This document shows, piece after piece, positions 49,496 to 61,625 of a DNA stretch of 64,000 nucleotides; position 1 is the first letter of the stretch; every line of letters starts with the position of its first letter. The notes beneath the pieces are model-generated. The model had not been told where the DNA came from, did no database searches, and worked only from the letters and a program-made list of their open reading frames with translations. Source of the stretch: Metopolophium dirhodum (lineage: Eukaryota > Arthropoda > Insecta > Hemiptera > Aphididae). The DNA lies in contig NC_083568.1 of the NCBI RefSeq assembly GCF_019925205.1, positions 15,188,393 to 15,252,392 of the forward strand, written 5' to 3'. Both the position numbers and the translations under genes were made by a program.

Positions 49496-49890
49496 TTACA
49501 AATTATTGAACAATGATATTGATGCTCCTGATTTACTTGCTAAATTATCTTTAGCCGTTCCTTCTTTTTATTCTAGAAACCCCCAAACTTTTAAAACGAA
49601 TTTTCACACCACTAACTATGGTTACGCAGCCCCTCTTGATCGTGCTTGTCGATCTATTAATAATATGTCAAATATTGATATTTTTAACGATTCTTTGCCA
49701 TCATTAATTCTAAAACTATAAAATTGTACTTGTTAATATTTTCTTTAGCCTATTCTTTATTCGTGCACCAATGTACTTTATTCTTACCTTGTAACATTAT
49801 GTAATTTCTATTATTATAATCTGTACTAAACTAATGCCCCTGAGGCGTCGATAAATAAATAAATAAAATAAATAAAATAAAAATATTATG
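49496..49890 (+). mobile_element. 3' end of a non-LTR (LINE, jockey-like) retrotransposon, 5'-truncated
   Basis: The open frame to 49721 begins NNDIDAPDLLAKLSLAVPS and contains NPQTFKTNFHTTNYGYAAPLDR, resembling the C-terminal tail that follows reverse transcriptase in insect LINE ORF2 proteins. It is followed by a short 3' UTR and an (AAATA)n tail ending near 49885. 5' truncation and an A-rich microsatellite tail are typical of LINE insertion. Confidence 0.55.
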
Positions 49891-50335
49891 CAAAATGCAA
49901 ATGTATGCTCAAAAATATAAAATATGCAAATTTATGAAAAAAAAGTTTGCAGATTTGAAATCTAGACATCGTAAATTGAATTTATTATTTATATTATAAC
50001 GAATTATACGTTTGATATAACGATCGGGTCTACAAAAAAAAAAATATGCTACACACTACAGTAATAAACATCTTCGCCCTATTATAATCATTATTACCTA
50101 AATTTATTATATTCAAGATCAACAAAAAAAATTGAAATATTTTTAAATGGTGATGGCATAAATACATTTTCATACAGTAGGGAGGAAACTAAAAATCACT
50201 AAATCCCTCGTCATCACGTACCACTCCCCTTGCTTATTGTGTCTTGTCTGGTGTTTTTTTTTCTATTATTTTCCTATTAGGCCACTTTGAGCCGTTTATA
50301 TTTTAAAAATTCTTCAAAATTATAAAAAATAATAA
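49891..50335. other. spacer between repeats
   Basis: AT-rich, with no features beyond edges of neighbouring repeats. Confidence 0.35.
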
Positions 50336-51253
50336 TAAAAAGGTGGATAAGTGGATGTCGCTCTGCTGTACAGTAGGTTACAAATGGGTCACTGTAATGG
50401 ATGGTGTTAAATTTGAATTCAATGATATAATATCATTGTATAAAAAAACGATTCTGCGCTAAAACGGTCAGTCAGCCTATGATATTACCAAGTATATATG
50501 TTGATGATATTATTGTGAATAAAGTAATTTATATATAAACTATTTACGCGGAGCCTTGTTTTAAATTTTAAATCCTTAGCCATAAAAGTTAAACATTTTA
50601 TACATTTTTAACTACAAAATAATTAATAAATTATAAATATGATAAATGTTATCAAAATTTGAACTTTAAATGCTTATAAAAAAAAAATTGTGCCTATGTA
50701 TTTTTAATATTTTTCAACTGCTATTAGAACGATATATCAAGAGCCTTATATTAATTTTCACGCTTTTTTACCCAACAAATAAAATTTTATTGATATTTAT
50801 AGAAAAAAAAAACTAAAAAAATTGCAAACTGACAATGTCCGTGAAAAGCTCAAAAAGAGTCAAAATATTTTTAAAATTTTATGGTGTATAGAAAATGCTA
50901 ATATAAACATTCAGTCAAAATTTCATGTCCCTACGGTCATTTGTTTTAGAGTTACACGAAAAACCAAAATCGATTTTCTCGAAAACAGATTTTGCGTAAA
51001 AATTCCCGTTTTTCCTTAATTTTTCTTTTGTTTTTCACGTCGTTTTTGAAAACTACTGGGAAATTTTTACTTTTGATCCCCCAAAGTACCAACTAGATTC
51101 ACTTTCCTATCAGAAAAGTTACTGTTGAAGAAAATCCAAGCACTTTTACTGTCCTAAAAGGTGATGACAGACACAAAAAAAAAAAAAATAAAAAAAAAAA
51201 ACACACATCATTGTAAAATCAATACATACGTCGCTTCGCTCAGAATCTAAAAT
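50336..51253 (-). repeat. repeat family A, near-complete copy
   Basis: On the minus strand the copy runs from the 51253 side (agattctgagcgaagcgacg) through gtgtctgtcatcacctttta, agtaacttttctgatag, aagcatttaaagttc and cggtcagtcagcc-type blocks to cagagcgacatccacttatc at 50345. It has no open frame. Its blocks recur in the opposite orientation at 52395-52972 and 53460-54386. Confidence 0.7.
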
Positions 51254-51559
51254 AATAAAGTTTAAAAAAATAATTAAAATAATAAATTAAAAAAAAAAAT
51301 AAAAAAATAGGCCACTTTGAGCCGTTAAACCATCTAAACTTTTGATTGTACTTAAACTATTATAAATATATTATAAAATTACATTTGTCGAATACACAAT
51401 ACAATTGTCTATACAAAAACAAAATATTGTTTTTTTTTTTTACGTATTAGAGTGTATTTGTATATTTATTTATTTCAACAGAATAATGGGCTCTATGGAC
51501 ACTGAACATATCCTTGTGAGGGCCCATGCAAAATGTGATGACTGATGACAGACACAGAT
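51254..51559. other. spacer between family A copies
   Basis: AT-rich; includes a partial repeat of taggccactttgagccgtt, also found near 50278. Confidence 0.4.
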
Positions 51560-52190
51560 AATATAAGCGGGTTAGTGGATGTCGCTCTGCTGTACAATTG
51601 GTTATAAGTAGCCCGAGTGGGTTAATGCAATGGATGGTGTTAAATTCGAATTCAATGATATAAATCATTGTATACGAAAAACGATTCTCAGCGAAGACCG
51701 ACTTTCAGCATATATATAATATTACTATAAGTAGGTATATTTTATGATATTATTGTGATTAATTTTAGTATTAGACGTTAGTAGGTATTTACTTAAAGTA
51801 GGTTAAATTCATTTTTGCCAAAAAACCACATTTGAAAATTTCATTGTGTAGACTTGTAAAATATAATAATATACTCTAAAAGTTTCATATACCCACGAAT
51901 ATTATTTTTAAATTACAACAAAATAACTAAATTTTTCCTGACTGTTTTCCCGTTTTTCCTTAATGTTTATGTTGTTTTACCCGGCGCTTTTGAAAACTAT
52001 TAAGAATTTTAAAATTTGACCTCCCAAATGCACCAACTAGATTCAATTTCCCATCGAACAAGATACTGTTGAAGAAAATTGAAACAGTTTTACTGCCCCA
52101 AACCGTGATGACAGACACAAAAAAATTTAAAAAAAACACACGTCATTGTAAAATCAATACATTCATCGTTACATTCAGAATCTAAAATGT
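51560..52190 (-). repeat. repeat family A, diverged copy
   Basis: Same order of blocks as the copy at 50336, but shorter and more mutated: gtggatgtcgctctgctgta near 51576, ccaactagattcaatttccc near 52032, and cacgtcattgtaaaatcaat near 52139. Confidence 0.65.
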
Positions 52191-52199
52191 ATCGCCACA

Positions 52200-52395
52200 G
52201 TAAAAACCTTAAATGGTGTAAAAAGTATATAAGTGTTCGAAAATATTGTTCCTATGACGAATAACTCAAAAGTTTTTAAAGGCAGAATTCTAATAAATTA
52301 TTAAAACAAAAAACGAGGTGAACATGCTTGGTAAATCATTCTGTAAGTAATATAAAATGCATATACAGGGTGATTCACCAAGAATGCTTGTCCCA
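52200..52395. repeat. family B end fragments, back to back
   Basis: A right-end fragment (gaacatgcttggtaaatcattctg, about 52320-52343) is followed after some 20 bases by a left-end fragment (tacagggtgattcaccaag, 52364-52382), where a family A copy begins. Confidence 0.5.
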
Positions 52396-52972
52396 ATTTT
52401 AGATTCTGAGCGAAGCGATGAATGTATTGATTTTACAATGATGTGTGTTTTTTTTTTATTTTTTTTTTTATTTTTGTGTCTGTCATCACCTTTTAGGACA
52501 GTAAAAGTGCTTGAATTTTCTTCAATAGTAACTTTTCTGATAGGAAAGTGAATCTAGTTGGTACTTTGGGGGGTCAAAAGTAAAAATTTCTCAGTAGTTT
52601 TCAAACGCGACGTTCACATTTTTTTTTATAAGCATTTAAAGTTCAAATTTTGACAAAATTTATCAAATTTATAATTTAATAATTATTTTGTAGTTAAAAA
52701 TTTATAAAATGTTCAACTTTTATAGCTAAAGATTGAAAATTGAAAACAAGGCTCCACGTAAATAGGTTATATATAAATTACTTTATTCACAATAATATCA
52801 TCAAATATACTTGGTAATATCATAGGCTGACTGACCGTTTTCGCTCAGAAACGTTTTTCTTATACAATGATATTATATTATTGAATTCAAATTTAACACC
52901 ATTCATTACAGTGACCCACTTGTAACCTACTGTACAGCAGAGCGACATCCACTTACCCACCTTTTTATTATT
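52395..52972 (+). repeat. repeat family A, internally deleted copy
   Basis: It begins agattctgagcgaagcgatg, includes gtgtctgtcatcacctttta and tctagttggtactttgg, then jumps to aagcatttaaagttc and ends cagagcgacatccacttacc. Compared with the copy at 50336 the middle third is missing. Confidence 0.7.
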
Positions 52973-53459
52973 ATTATTGTGTAAAACCGAGTCGATTAGG
53001 TTAAAACCACCGTTTGAGGTATACTTAAAACTGTGTAAAATATATAACGGCTATAATAATAATGTATAATAATACACATCTCATATTACCGCAACATTTA
53101 TTGGATTAATATAACGATATACTTACTTACCTTATTAGTTGTTAGTAATTTTAGTGGACCTATAGTAGTTGTTAATATATAGAGAATAATATCATTGGTG
53201 GCTCTTTGAGGGATCGGATGTGTGTAAAAAACTTAATATGATTCACGAACCTTGCCAATTCCTGTTAACGTAATGGGGTTATTTAATAAATAATTTATTC
53301 GGTGAAAATTAAAGTGCCTACGGTTTTCCAAATTTACTTAACATCTGTATAAAATTATTAATTAGTTGAATAAATGAATTTGTAAATTTAAAAATATATA
53401 GGTAGTAGGTATGAAGTGAAAAGTCAGCGATATGAATTTAAGTTTCTAAATTAATAGTA
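52973..53459. other. spacer between family A copies
   Basis: AT-rich, nothing recognised. Confidence 0.35.
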
Positions 53460-54386
53460 TATTGTACAGCAGAGCGACATCCACTTATCCACATTTTTTT
53501 TTTTTATTTTTGTGTCTGTCATCACCTTTTAGGACAGTAAAAGTGCTTGGATTTTCTTCAACAGTAACTTTTCTGATAGGAAAGTAAATCTAGTTGGTAC
53601 TTTGGGGGGTCAAAAGTAAAAATTTCCCAGTAGTTTTCACAAGCGACGTGAAAAACAAAAGAAAAATTAAGGAAAAACGGGAATTTTTACGCAAAATCGA
53701 TTTTTAACAAAATCGATTTTGGTTATTGGTGTAACTCTAAAACAAATGACCGTAGATGCATGAAATTTTCAATGGTTGTTTATATTTGCATTTTCTATAC
53801 ACAATACAATTTTGAAAATATTTTGACTCTTTTTGAGCTGTTTACGGCCATTGTCAGTTTTCAATTTTTTTAGTTTTTTTTTCTATAAATATCAATAAAA
53901 TTTTATCTGTTGAGTAAAAAAGCTTGACAATTTAATAGAAGGCTCCTAGGTTATTGTTTCAAAGGCAGATGAAAAAAATTAAAAATCCTTAGTCACAGTT
54001 TTTAATTATAAGCATTTAAAGTTCAAATTTTGACAAAATACGGAAAAATCACGAAAAATAGCAAATTATTTTGATGAGAATTCATAAAAATTTTTCTTTT
54101 TAAATCTAAGATTTGAAAATGTAATATAAGATTACTCATAAGTTTGTCTACCTTTATCAAAAAAAAATGTCGTAAATAGGTTATATATTAATTACTTTAT
54201 TCACAATAATATCATCAAATATACTTGGTAAAATCATAGGCTGACTGACCGTTTTCGCTCAGAATCGTTTTTCCTTATACAATGATATTATATCATTGAA
54301 TTCAAATTTAACACCATCCATTACAGTGACCCACTTGTAACCTACCGTACAGCAGAGCGACATCCACTTATCCACCTTTTTTCTTT
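53460..54386 (+). repeat. repeat family A, rearranged copy
   Basis: It opens with a short end block (tgtacagcagagcgacatcc) directly followed by the internal gtgtctgtcatcacctttta block, runs through the full middle part, and ends with a complete end block at about 54345-54386. The order suggests one copy inserted into or recombined with another. Confidence 0.65.
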
Positions 54387-55049
54387 TAATAATGAATTCA
54401 TTCAAATTCTGATTTTTGGAATTTTTAAATAATATACTCAAAGATCATATTGTTATAGAAATTCTTGTATTTTTTGTACCAATATTAAGGAGTATTATTT
54501 TGAGAACCCCTTTTTTTTACTGTAAATCATTTAGTGAATAATTTTTTTGAACATTTTGATCAACCTGCCAAATTTAAAATTTGAGTTTCTGAGTTATTAA
54601 AATGTTTATACTAATGATAACAATTCTTAAAAATGTTTTTACAAAAATATAAAATAGACTTATTATTGAATCTAGTATGTATTATACTTGGCCCATTTTT
54701 ACAAATTATTAATGTTGATAGATTAGTATTAGGTAATCACTACAAATTTCAAATCATCATAGCAGCCCCTATATATCTCACAAACCCATTCATTCTATGG
54801 ACCTGTTATAGACCCTTGGACTAAAAAATCACCAGCTAAATAATTTACAGTAGAAAAGGGGGGTTCTCATTTAGAAATCGGAAGTTTGTACATCTATATT
54901 CTATAAGACATCCCTTGAGTAGTACAAAAATCTCAAATTTTGAAAATATGGTCTTTAATTATATTTAAAAATTCCAAAAATTAGATTATGAATAACTGAA
55001 TTACTGAAGAAGTAAAAGTGGTGAACATGCTTGGTGAACCACTCTGTAT
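54387..55049. mobile_element. repeat family B, truncated copy
   Basis: Interior blocks match the element at 11936 (caaattctgatttttggaatt, gttctcatttagaaatcgga, gacatcccttgagtagtaca). The right end reads gtgaacatgcttggtgaacc. The left terminus is missing, apparently replaced by the family A copy. Confidence 0.55.
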
Positions 55050-56160
55050 ATAATATATACTTGTACACGTGACTGGTTTTCTGTGTCAAATCTAAAAATA
55101 ATATTAAGCATTTTATTTTAAATGCAAAGATATAATGGTTCAACGTTTATTTAGAGCTGTAATATTATCCAATTAAATATTGATTTGTCACTGTAATAAA
55201 GAAATAAAAGTAAAGTTTTTATAACATAATTTAAATTCAAATCACACTGAGGAAATAATAACTACCTGCTACTAGCTTCGAGTCATTATTAATATTAGAA
55301 AACATGAATTCGGTTTTGATCTCAATGCAATAACATGAGTCCACATTGCAAAATAATAAAATTATCATAGTCTTTTTGTGCCAATAAAATTAATAAAAAT
55401 ATATTGTTTTTGTTAACAGTGGTTGTTTAAAGGCAGATCGTGCAACGATAAAACGATGATGTGTTCAGCAGCATTAAATACATAAAGTAGGTATTAATCA
55501 TATTTTTTTATACGACTTATGAATTATGATATGTACATAAGATTAATAACACCGAAAATAATCGAAAGAATTGTTGAATAATTATTTCATCGGAGAGCGA
55601 TGGTTTCGGACAAAATATGCCATTTAGGTACCTACATAGTTATATAAATATATAATAACATAATATCGTATAATAATTATTAATAATTAATTGATAACGA
55701 GTTTTTTTTTCGTCACACGGCGTAATGCATAGTCAAACTCGGTGCACTCGCGTCAGCGAGGTCGGACGTTTGCGTGTCATAATATTATAATAAATAATAA
55801 TATTGTATGCCTACATTGTACATACTACATCGGTATACTACACCTACCTAATAATATTATTATTAGGGTACGGGTTTTTACGTAATGAAAAGTCAAAATA
55901 TGTTCATATTTATGTTGTTCTGTTTGCCAAAATATGTATCGACAAAAAGTTTTTATGAAACATTCATTTTTTTTTAAATTTTAATCGTAAAAAAAAAAAT
56001 ACGTATATTTATTTTCCACAGAGTTATATGATTATATTGTCGATATGATATGTCTGCGAATGAGTAAATAATATAAAAACACGAAACATTTAACGAAAAA
56101 TGAATTCATATTGATTAAATATTTTAAAATAATTTATTATACGATTATGAACAACAATAA
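55050..56160. other. intergenic spacer
   Basis: AT-rich, with a GC-richer patch at 55725-55770. No gene was recognised. Confidence 0.35.
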
Positions 56161-56535
56161 AATTAACGGTTGAATAATAACGTCCGCCGGAGCACACTCG
56201 CAGCCCGTACCGTATATATTATAGTATATTATAGTCTCGAGGACGGCGACAACGACGATGGTAAAAAATACATTTTAAACCTAATTTTTTTTTGCATAAT
56301 ATTATGTGTTGGCGTGAAACCTACGCGCTTGTGAAATAAAAAACTCATCAATGGGCACAGCAGAGCGTAGGTGTATATAACAGTATAGTAGCCAGTAGGT
56401 ACTCGTGTGGAGGCTGGTTCGTTCAAAGGGCCTTTTCGTTTTCGCCTAAAAATAATATTACCTATATATTACATTATTATATAGTAGTTTACGGTATTTA
56501 CGCGACGCGCCGCCGCAGATGATGCGATTTTCATT

Positions 56536-56558
56536 GGGGGGGGGGGGGGGGGGGGGGG
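56536..56558. repeat. G23 homopolymer
   Basis: Twenty-three consecutive G residues, the longest single-base run noticed. Confidence 0.9.
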
Positions 56559-56697
56559 TGAAACGGGATGGTCGTCTCCATTAATGGCAGCGGAGGATCG
56601 TCTGTTTCGCGGCGGCGGCACGGCTACTATATTATGCGTATATCGTAATAATACAACCGCCACTGGAGTCGCGGGCGCATGCGCATAATATCATTGA

Positions 56698-56720
56698 CAC
56701 TGCTGCTGCTGCTGCTGCTG
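56698..56720. repeat. (CTG)n microsatellite
   Basis: About seven copies of CTG, followed by interrupted copies to 56737. Confidence 0.8.
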
Positions 56721-56738
56721 CCACTGCTGCCACTGCCG

Positions 56739-56746
56739 TGACGTCA
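56739..56746. promoter_or_regulatory. palindromic CRE-type site
   Basis: TGACGTCA, the full cAMP-response-element palindrome bound by CREB/ATF factors, in GC-rich DNA. Function is not shown; no start site is assigned nearby. Confidence 0.35.
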
Positions 56747-56767
56747 CGCAGCCCATCGCCGTTGTGT

Positions 56768-57534
56768 GTATACAGGGTAGTTCAAAAACCGCGCTCACCT
56801 CCACTCGATTTACTCTTTGATTATAATTGTATGTGCGTGTGGGAATTCGAATTTAGGGAATATTTTTCCTATTATAGCTATTATATAAATATATTTTTGA
56901 ATATTTCATAAATACACTATATATGTTCTATTATATACCGACATGTTTGAGGAATGCTGTACCAATCTTGTTCCGGACACAGTCCTTTTATTTTCCAACC
57001 GCGAGAAGTGCCTCTAATAATTATAAGTGTGAACCGTTTAGCAGATCATTTTTTCGTCCTATCGTTTAACCCCATTGAGATTGCAATTTGACCGAGTTTG
57101 GGGTTTATTACCCTGCTCGACGCCCTAAGAATAATATAATATTATTTCTGCAATCCGTCATATATTTAGTCGAGTAGACATGATAATATATAGGTACCTT
57201 TACTGCTTTATCCGTCTTTCAAATTTTAGATTTTTTTTCAAACGTAGAATTAATCATATCTGCTCGAGAATTTACAGTGCAAATGGGAGGGGAATGCTCA
57301 TTTGTAGAATAACAATTTAATAATGCAACGGCTGGAAACGACAGCCGCTTTAAAGTTTAAACGCCACGAAGAAGCTATAAGCGCTTGACAATGTAGTCTT
57401 CAAGCAGCGTATACCTGCAGCTATGAAAAAATTCAAAAACATACATCAATATTAACTGCACCATGTTATAGCCAAACACATAACGACATAACGGGGGCAC
57501 GAACGTGTGTTCGTCGAATCACCCTGTGTACACA
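56768..57534. mobile_element. repeat family B-like element with TIRs
   Basis: The left end reads gtatacagggtagttcaaaa and the reversed right end reads gtgtacacagggtgattcga. The interior does not resemble the 11936 copy closely, so it may be a related but distinct non-autonomous element. Confidence 0.5.
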
Positions 57535-57879
57535 TTATATACATATTACATTATATTATGTATACGCCGTTGACCGGGTCGACCAGGCGGCGGAGTCGGG
57601 TGTTCCGGCGTACCCGTTTAACCCCCGTTTCATTCCAACCCCCGACCACCCACACACGCTTGCACCCCCGCGTCCACTGACGCCTCCGACTACGTCTTTG
57701 TATTGATCAACCGATGCGCGACGCACACACACGGGCGACGCAAACGTTAAACGCGAAAAGAGAGGAAAAAATCTAAAATAATAATAACGAAATAAAATTC
57801 GTCGGCAACCCCCGAACTAGGACGACGACGACGACGACCGCCACCGCCAACGCGTCGTGCTCCTATCGTCGTGCGTGCG

Positions 57880-57928
57880 AAATTATTACTACTGTTATTA
57901 TTACTATTACTATTATTACTACCGCCGT
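57880..57928. repeat. (TTA)n microsatellite
   Basis: attattactactgttattattactattactattattac, an interrupted trinucleotide tract within a GC-rich region. Confidence 0.75.
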
Positions 57929-58149
57929 TGCAGTTACATTATTATTTCTGTTTATTTATTTCAAATATCACGCGCGCGTCCGAGCGTACGGTCGAACGAC
58001 ACGTCCAAGACACGTATATATTATTGTGTTAATATTAATACAGAGTACGAGTGCACCATACACGCCTGCTGAAGGGGGCGAGTGAATCATCTGATACACG
58101 TATATATGTAATAACACCTAATAATATACGGATCGTATAGTTGTTGTTA

Positions 58150-58330
58150 TTTATACGAGCGCACGCGATCCCCATTCAACGGCGGCGCGACGGAGAAAAC
58201 ATAATATTATTATAATATCGTCGCCGTCGTCGCCGTAATATCGTACGCGGCCACCAGCGTTCGATCCGCGCGCGCCCAGTCCGCGCGCCCGTCCTCGTCG
58301 CGCAGTCACATCCGTCACCGGCGCGTGCAC
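58150..58330 (+). promoter_or_regulatory. CpG-rich promoter region of an unidentified plus-strand gene
   Basis: Very high CpG density with repeated gtcgccgtc and cgcgcg blocks just upstream of a probable first exon. gcgcagtcacatc near 58300 resembles an arthropod initiator (TCAGT-like). No TATA box was found. Direction is inferred from the donor at 58660. Confidence 0.4.
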
Positions 58331-58659
58331 CGTACTCGTCGCGTGTCCGTCCGTCCGTTGTCTCGCCGCGCGCCGATCATAACTACTGCGCTCGGGGTTA
58401 TGGACGTGGCGGCGTTGGCCGCGGCGACCGAGACGACGACCGAGACGACCAACTCCGCGGCCACCGCGGCAGCTGCTGGTACGGCGGACTTGGGCACGGC
58501 AGATACGACGAATACGACGAGAGCGACGACGACAGTGATAGTGTACACGAACAGTTGTGATTATAATAATACGACCGCGCTACGCCCACCCAAGGTTCGC
58601 GTCAGATCGTCGTCTTAAGAGGACGCGAGTGGGGCCGCAGAGCCAAGACGTGATCGCAG
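58331..58659 (+). other. probable non-coding first exon with an upstream ORF
   Basis: It ends in GCAG|gtcagt at 58659/58660. A Thr/Ala-rich frame starts at ATG 58325 or 58400 and stops at 58618, before the donor. The only frame that stays open to the donor has an upstream stop and no ATG. The main coding region would therefore start in an exon right of the window, and the short frame would be an upstream ORF. It could instead be a chance frame in GC-rich DNA. Confidence 0.4.
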
Positions 58660-59270
58660 GTCAGTAGGCAACACTATAATAGTAATATTATTATGCTGCG
58701 TATTATACGCGTAGTTGTGATGAGAGTTGTAGTCGACGTTTTATTTGCCTAGCGCCTAGGAAGTAGAAAAAAACCACAAAACAGTTCTACGACACCAGAG
58801 GCGGCTATAGTGTGTGTGTGGGGGGGGGGGGGGGGGGGGTTGACACTGGGACGGGGCCTATAGTACAATTTCGGGTTCAATTAAAACATACGTCTTACTG
58901 TATGTATGCCCCTCCCCCGCGCCGAGAAATGTAATTGGCCCATGATGGTAAAAATAATCGTTCCTACATAACGCCACTGTTGTGCGACACCCTTGGCCGA
59001 TCATCACGCATTCACGCCCACCATTAGATAAGTGCATGATGTGTAGGTTGGACCCAGCATACGCGATTTTCGACGGTATAATATATTGTTATGTGGTGAT
59101 ACAACAACGACCTGCGGTGTGTATGTTAATATAAACCGTAATACGAAAATGGTGAATCAAAAATAGGTAAACGCTTCTATTAATAATAGTATATTATCTT
59201 TTGCCTATTTTCCATACATTTGATATTATATGCTGCGAAAACGATCGATACACATGTGCATGCACTATAT

Positions 59271-59301
<31 letters not shown>

Positions 59302-61190
59302 GTAATATATCGCATATAATATAGCTTGTGTGTGTGGCGCTCAAAGTATGTTCTGCTGTGTACGAACTACGCGGTATGTACTATGTACCTATATAATATT
59401 ATTATGTGTGTTATTACTCCGCGATACGTCACGTATGGTAATGACCATGTGCACGTTCACTGTGCGTACTTTGAATGGGTATCGTGTGATAAACGACCGA
59501 CGAACACGAAAGTGACGAATTTCGTCGATCGACCACCACTACTGCAGCAGGTACAATACTATGTATTATATTATGATAATGTGCAGTGACATTATATTAT
59601 ATTATATTATGCAAGTGTACCTATACTACAGAGTGTTGTAGTCACAACTTGTGGGTCCTTGGAGTTAGCTGGTTTTCCAGATATTATTATATAAGACGCG
59701 CATAATACCCTTATGGTATTTGTTAACGGCCAAATATTAAATAATAAATCGCGTTTAGCCGATTCCGAATGATTAATGGCCGTGCATGACGTGCGCATAT
59801 TTTATTATTTTACGGCTAGGCCGTCTGGTGGGGTATATTCACGGGGTTAGGTTTTAGGTACGGTATGGGAATTATCTTGGAAATATTATAATTTCGAGGA
59901 TTTCACGATTTTACGTTTGATCGTGAATTCATGAAACACATATTATTATCATCATGCGCAGTGCATTAAATATATTATTGTTTAATGATATAAATGCTGA
60001 TGGTAGATTTATGTTCGGACTATTAAAAAATAGAAATAAGTATGCCTTATCAGGCGTATACAACTTTATGAACCATTGACAAGGGACATGCATTTTTTAA
60101 TTTGGTGACCTACATTTTTGTTTATTTATTTTATGCGCCGTCTGTAACCTATTTAAAAGGTTGACGGATTTTGATGAAAGTTTACCTGGATAGTTGAATG
60201 AATAGGTTTACGAGTGGGTGGGTTACTGGAAAACAACAAACTGCAAACTTTCAATACATTCTTTGCAAACAAAAAGAAAAAAACGACGCTTCTAGACTTT
60301 ATAGTGGAATATTTTCTGGCTTACCCTTTGTTTTCTGCGTGTGGCTCCGGTCGTCTGTCAATAAAGCAATTTAGCTGCCTTAACCTAAACGATTTTCAGC
60401 TCTTTATTTCAAATTTAATTATTCTATTTATTTAACCGTTGAATAATTAATATTCACTCGACAATTTCTTGTAATCTTTTAAAAAAATACGTTAATTTAT
60501 ATACATTAGGTAGTTTTTAAAAATATGTTTATAGTCTATAATCGATATACAAGTTTAAAGTAATATTGTGCTGCTTTCTTTACATTAAATAATTATATTA
60601 CTATTAACTAATTTACTATCTATTAATTAATTTACTCTTTTATCATTGAAGGTGATAGATTGATATACACAAAAATTTTATAATCGTTATAATTGAAATT
60701 TACCCTGAACACTGGGCATCGGTATCAAATTCAAAATGTATATTATTAAATTAAATTTATTAAAAGTTTTTAACTTGTAGTTTAACGGAAATAATTTTTT
60801 ACTATTATAGCCTAAAGGTGTATAATATCTGTGCTTGGAAGAAACTTGTTCCAGTGATTTCGTTAAATTTCAGAGGAACATAAACGATTTTGTTTGTTCT
60901 TTTTGTCGTTCATTTATTCTTAAGTATAAAAATAATAATTTAAATAATTTGTAAAGTAAAAGTTTTTATAATTTTTATTTTAGAAATTTATTCAACATCA
61001 TGGCCTGTATAATTAAACTTATATACCTTCGACAATATACGAAAATATTGACAATGTTTATAAAATGTCATATCAGTCACGATAGTTTTAAAGGTCTTAA
61101 CTTGTATGAAATAAAAAATTAAACATTAATTACAACCAACAAATTATACAATTATATTTTAAAACAATTTTAAAATTACTGTGGAACGAA
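58660..61190. other. probable long first intron, proximal part
   Basis: No coding exon was recognised. It contains an (AAT)n tract at 59274-59303. Open frames around 59326-59589 lack family features. Confidence 0.35.
58820..58839. repeat. G20 homopolymer after (GT)n
   Basis: tgtgtgtgtg runs directly into twenty G residues. Flanks (ccagaggcggctat... and ...taacgccactgtt near 58970) suggest it is the core of a hAT-like MITE. Confidence 0.7.
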
Positions 61191-61340
61191 CAGTTTTCTT
61201 TATTTAGGAACGAGGAACTAGTTCCTTTATTTAAGCCAAAGAAACGATTTAGTTCCTCATCAACAAGATAAACGTCAACATCAACTAATTCCTTTTTTAA
61301 AGGAATTTTCCAACTAAATAATAGTTCCCCGTTTACCTAA
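61190..61340. repeat. patch of repeated GGAAC/GTTCC motifs
   Basis: tggaacgaac, aggaacgaggaactagttcc, tttagttcctc, actaattcc and atagttcccc fall within 150 bases, with ggaactagttcc being palindromic. It is probably a fragment of an inverted-repeat transposon. Confidence 0.4.
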
Positions 61341-61489
61341 GTCATTTCATATTCCCCAATTTAAAAGCAATACGATTTCTTACAAAACTACGACATGACG
61401 CTTAATGTCTATCGCTAAAGAAGTTTCAAATTTTGTTCATTTTCATTTTTTTTTTTAATTCTTTATAATTTTGTATAAATAATTATAAA

Positions 61490-61625
61490 TATTTTATTAT
61501 TATGTTTACTACCTATTGTTATTTATATCAAAAACGAATCGAAGTACCTATTTTGTATTCAAAGAGCAATGCCTGTTAATTGTTAATAAATAAATAAATA
61601 AATAAAATAATAAAATATAAAATAT
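61490..61625 (+). mobile_element. possible LINE 3' tail
   Basis: A short unique stretch (caaagagcaatgcctgttaattg) runs into (AAAT)n at about 61585-61605, much like the retrotransposon tail at 49850. No coding part remains. Confidence 0.35.

Noticed and set aside
58315..58589. Two minus-strand ORFs opposite the GC-rich first exon
   Set aside because: Ala/Val- or Ser/Pro-only low-complexity products of CpG-rich triplet runs.
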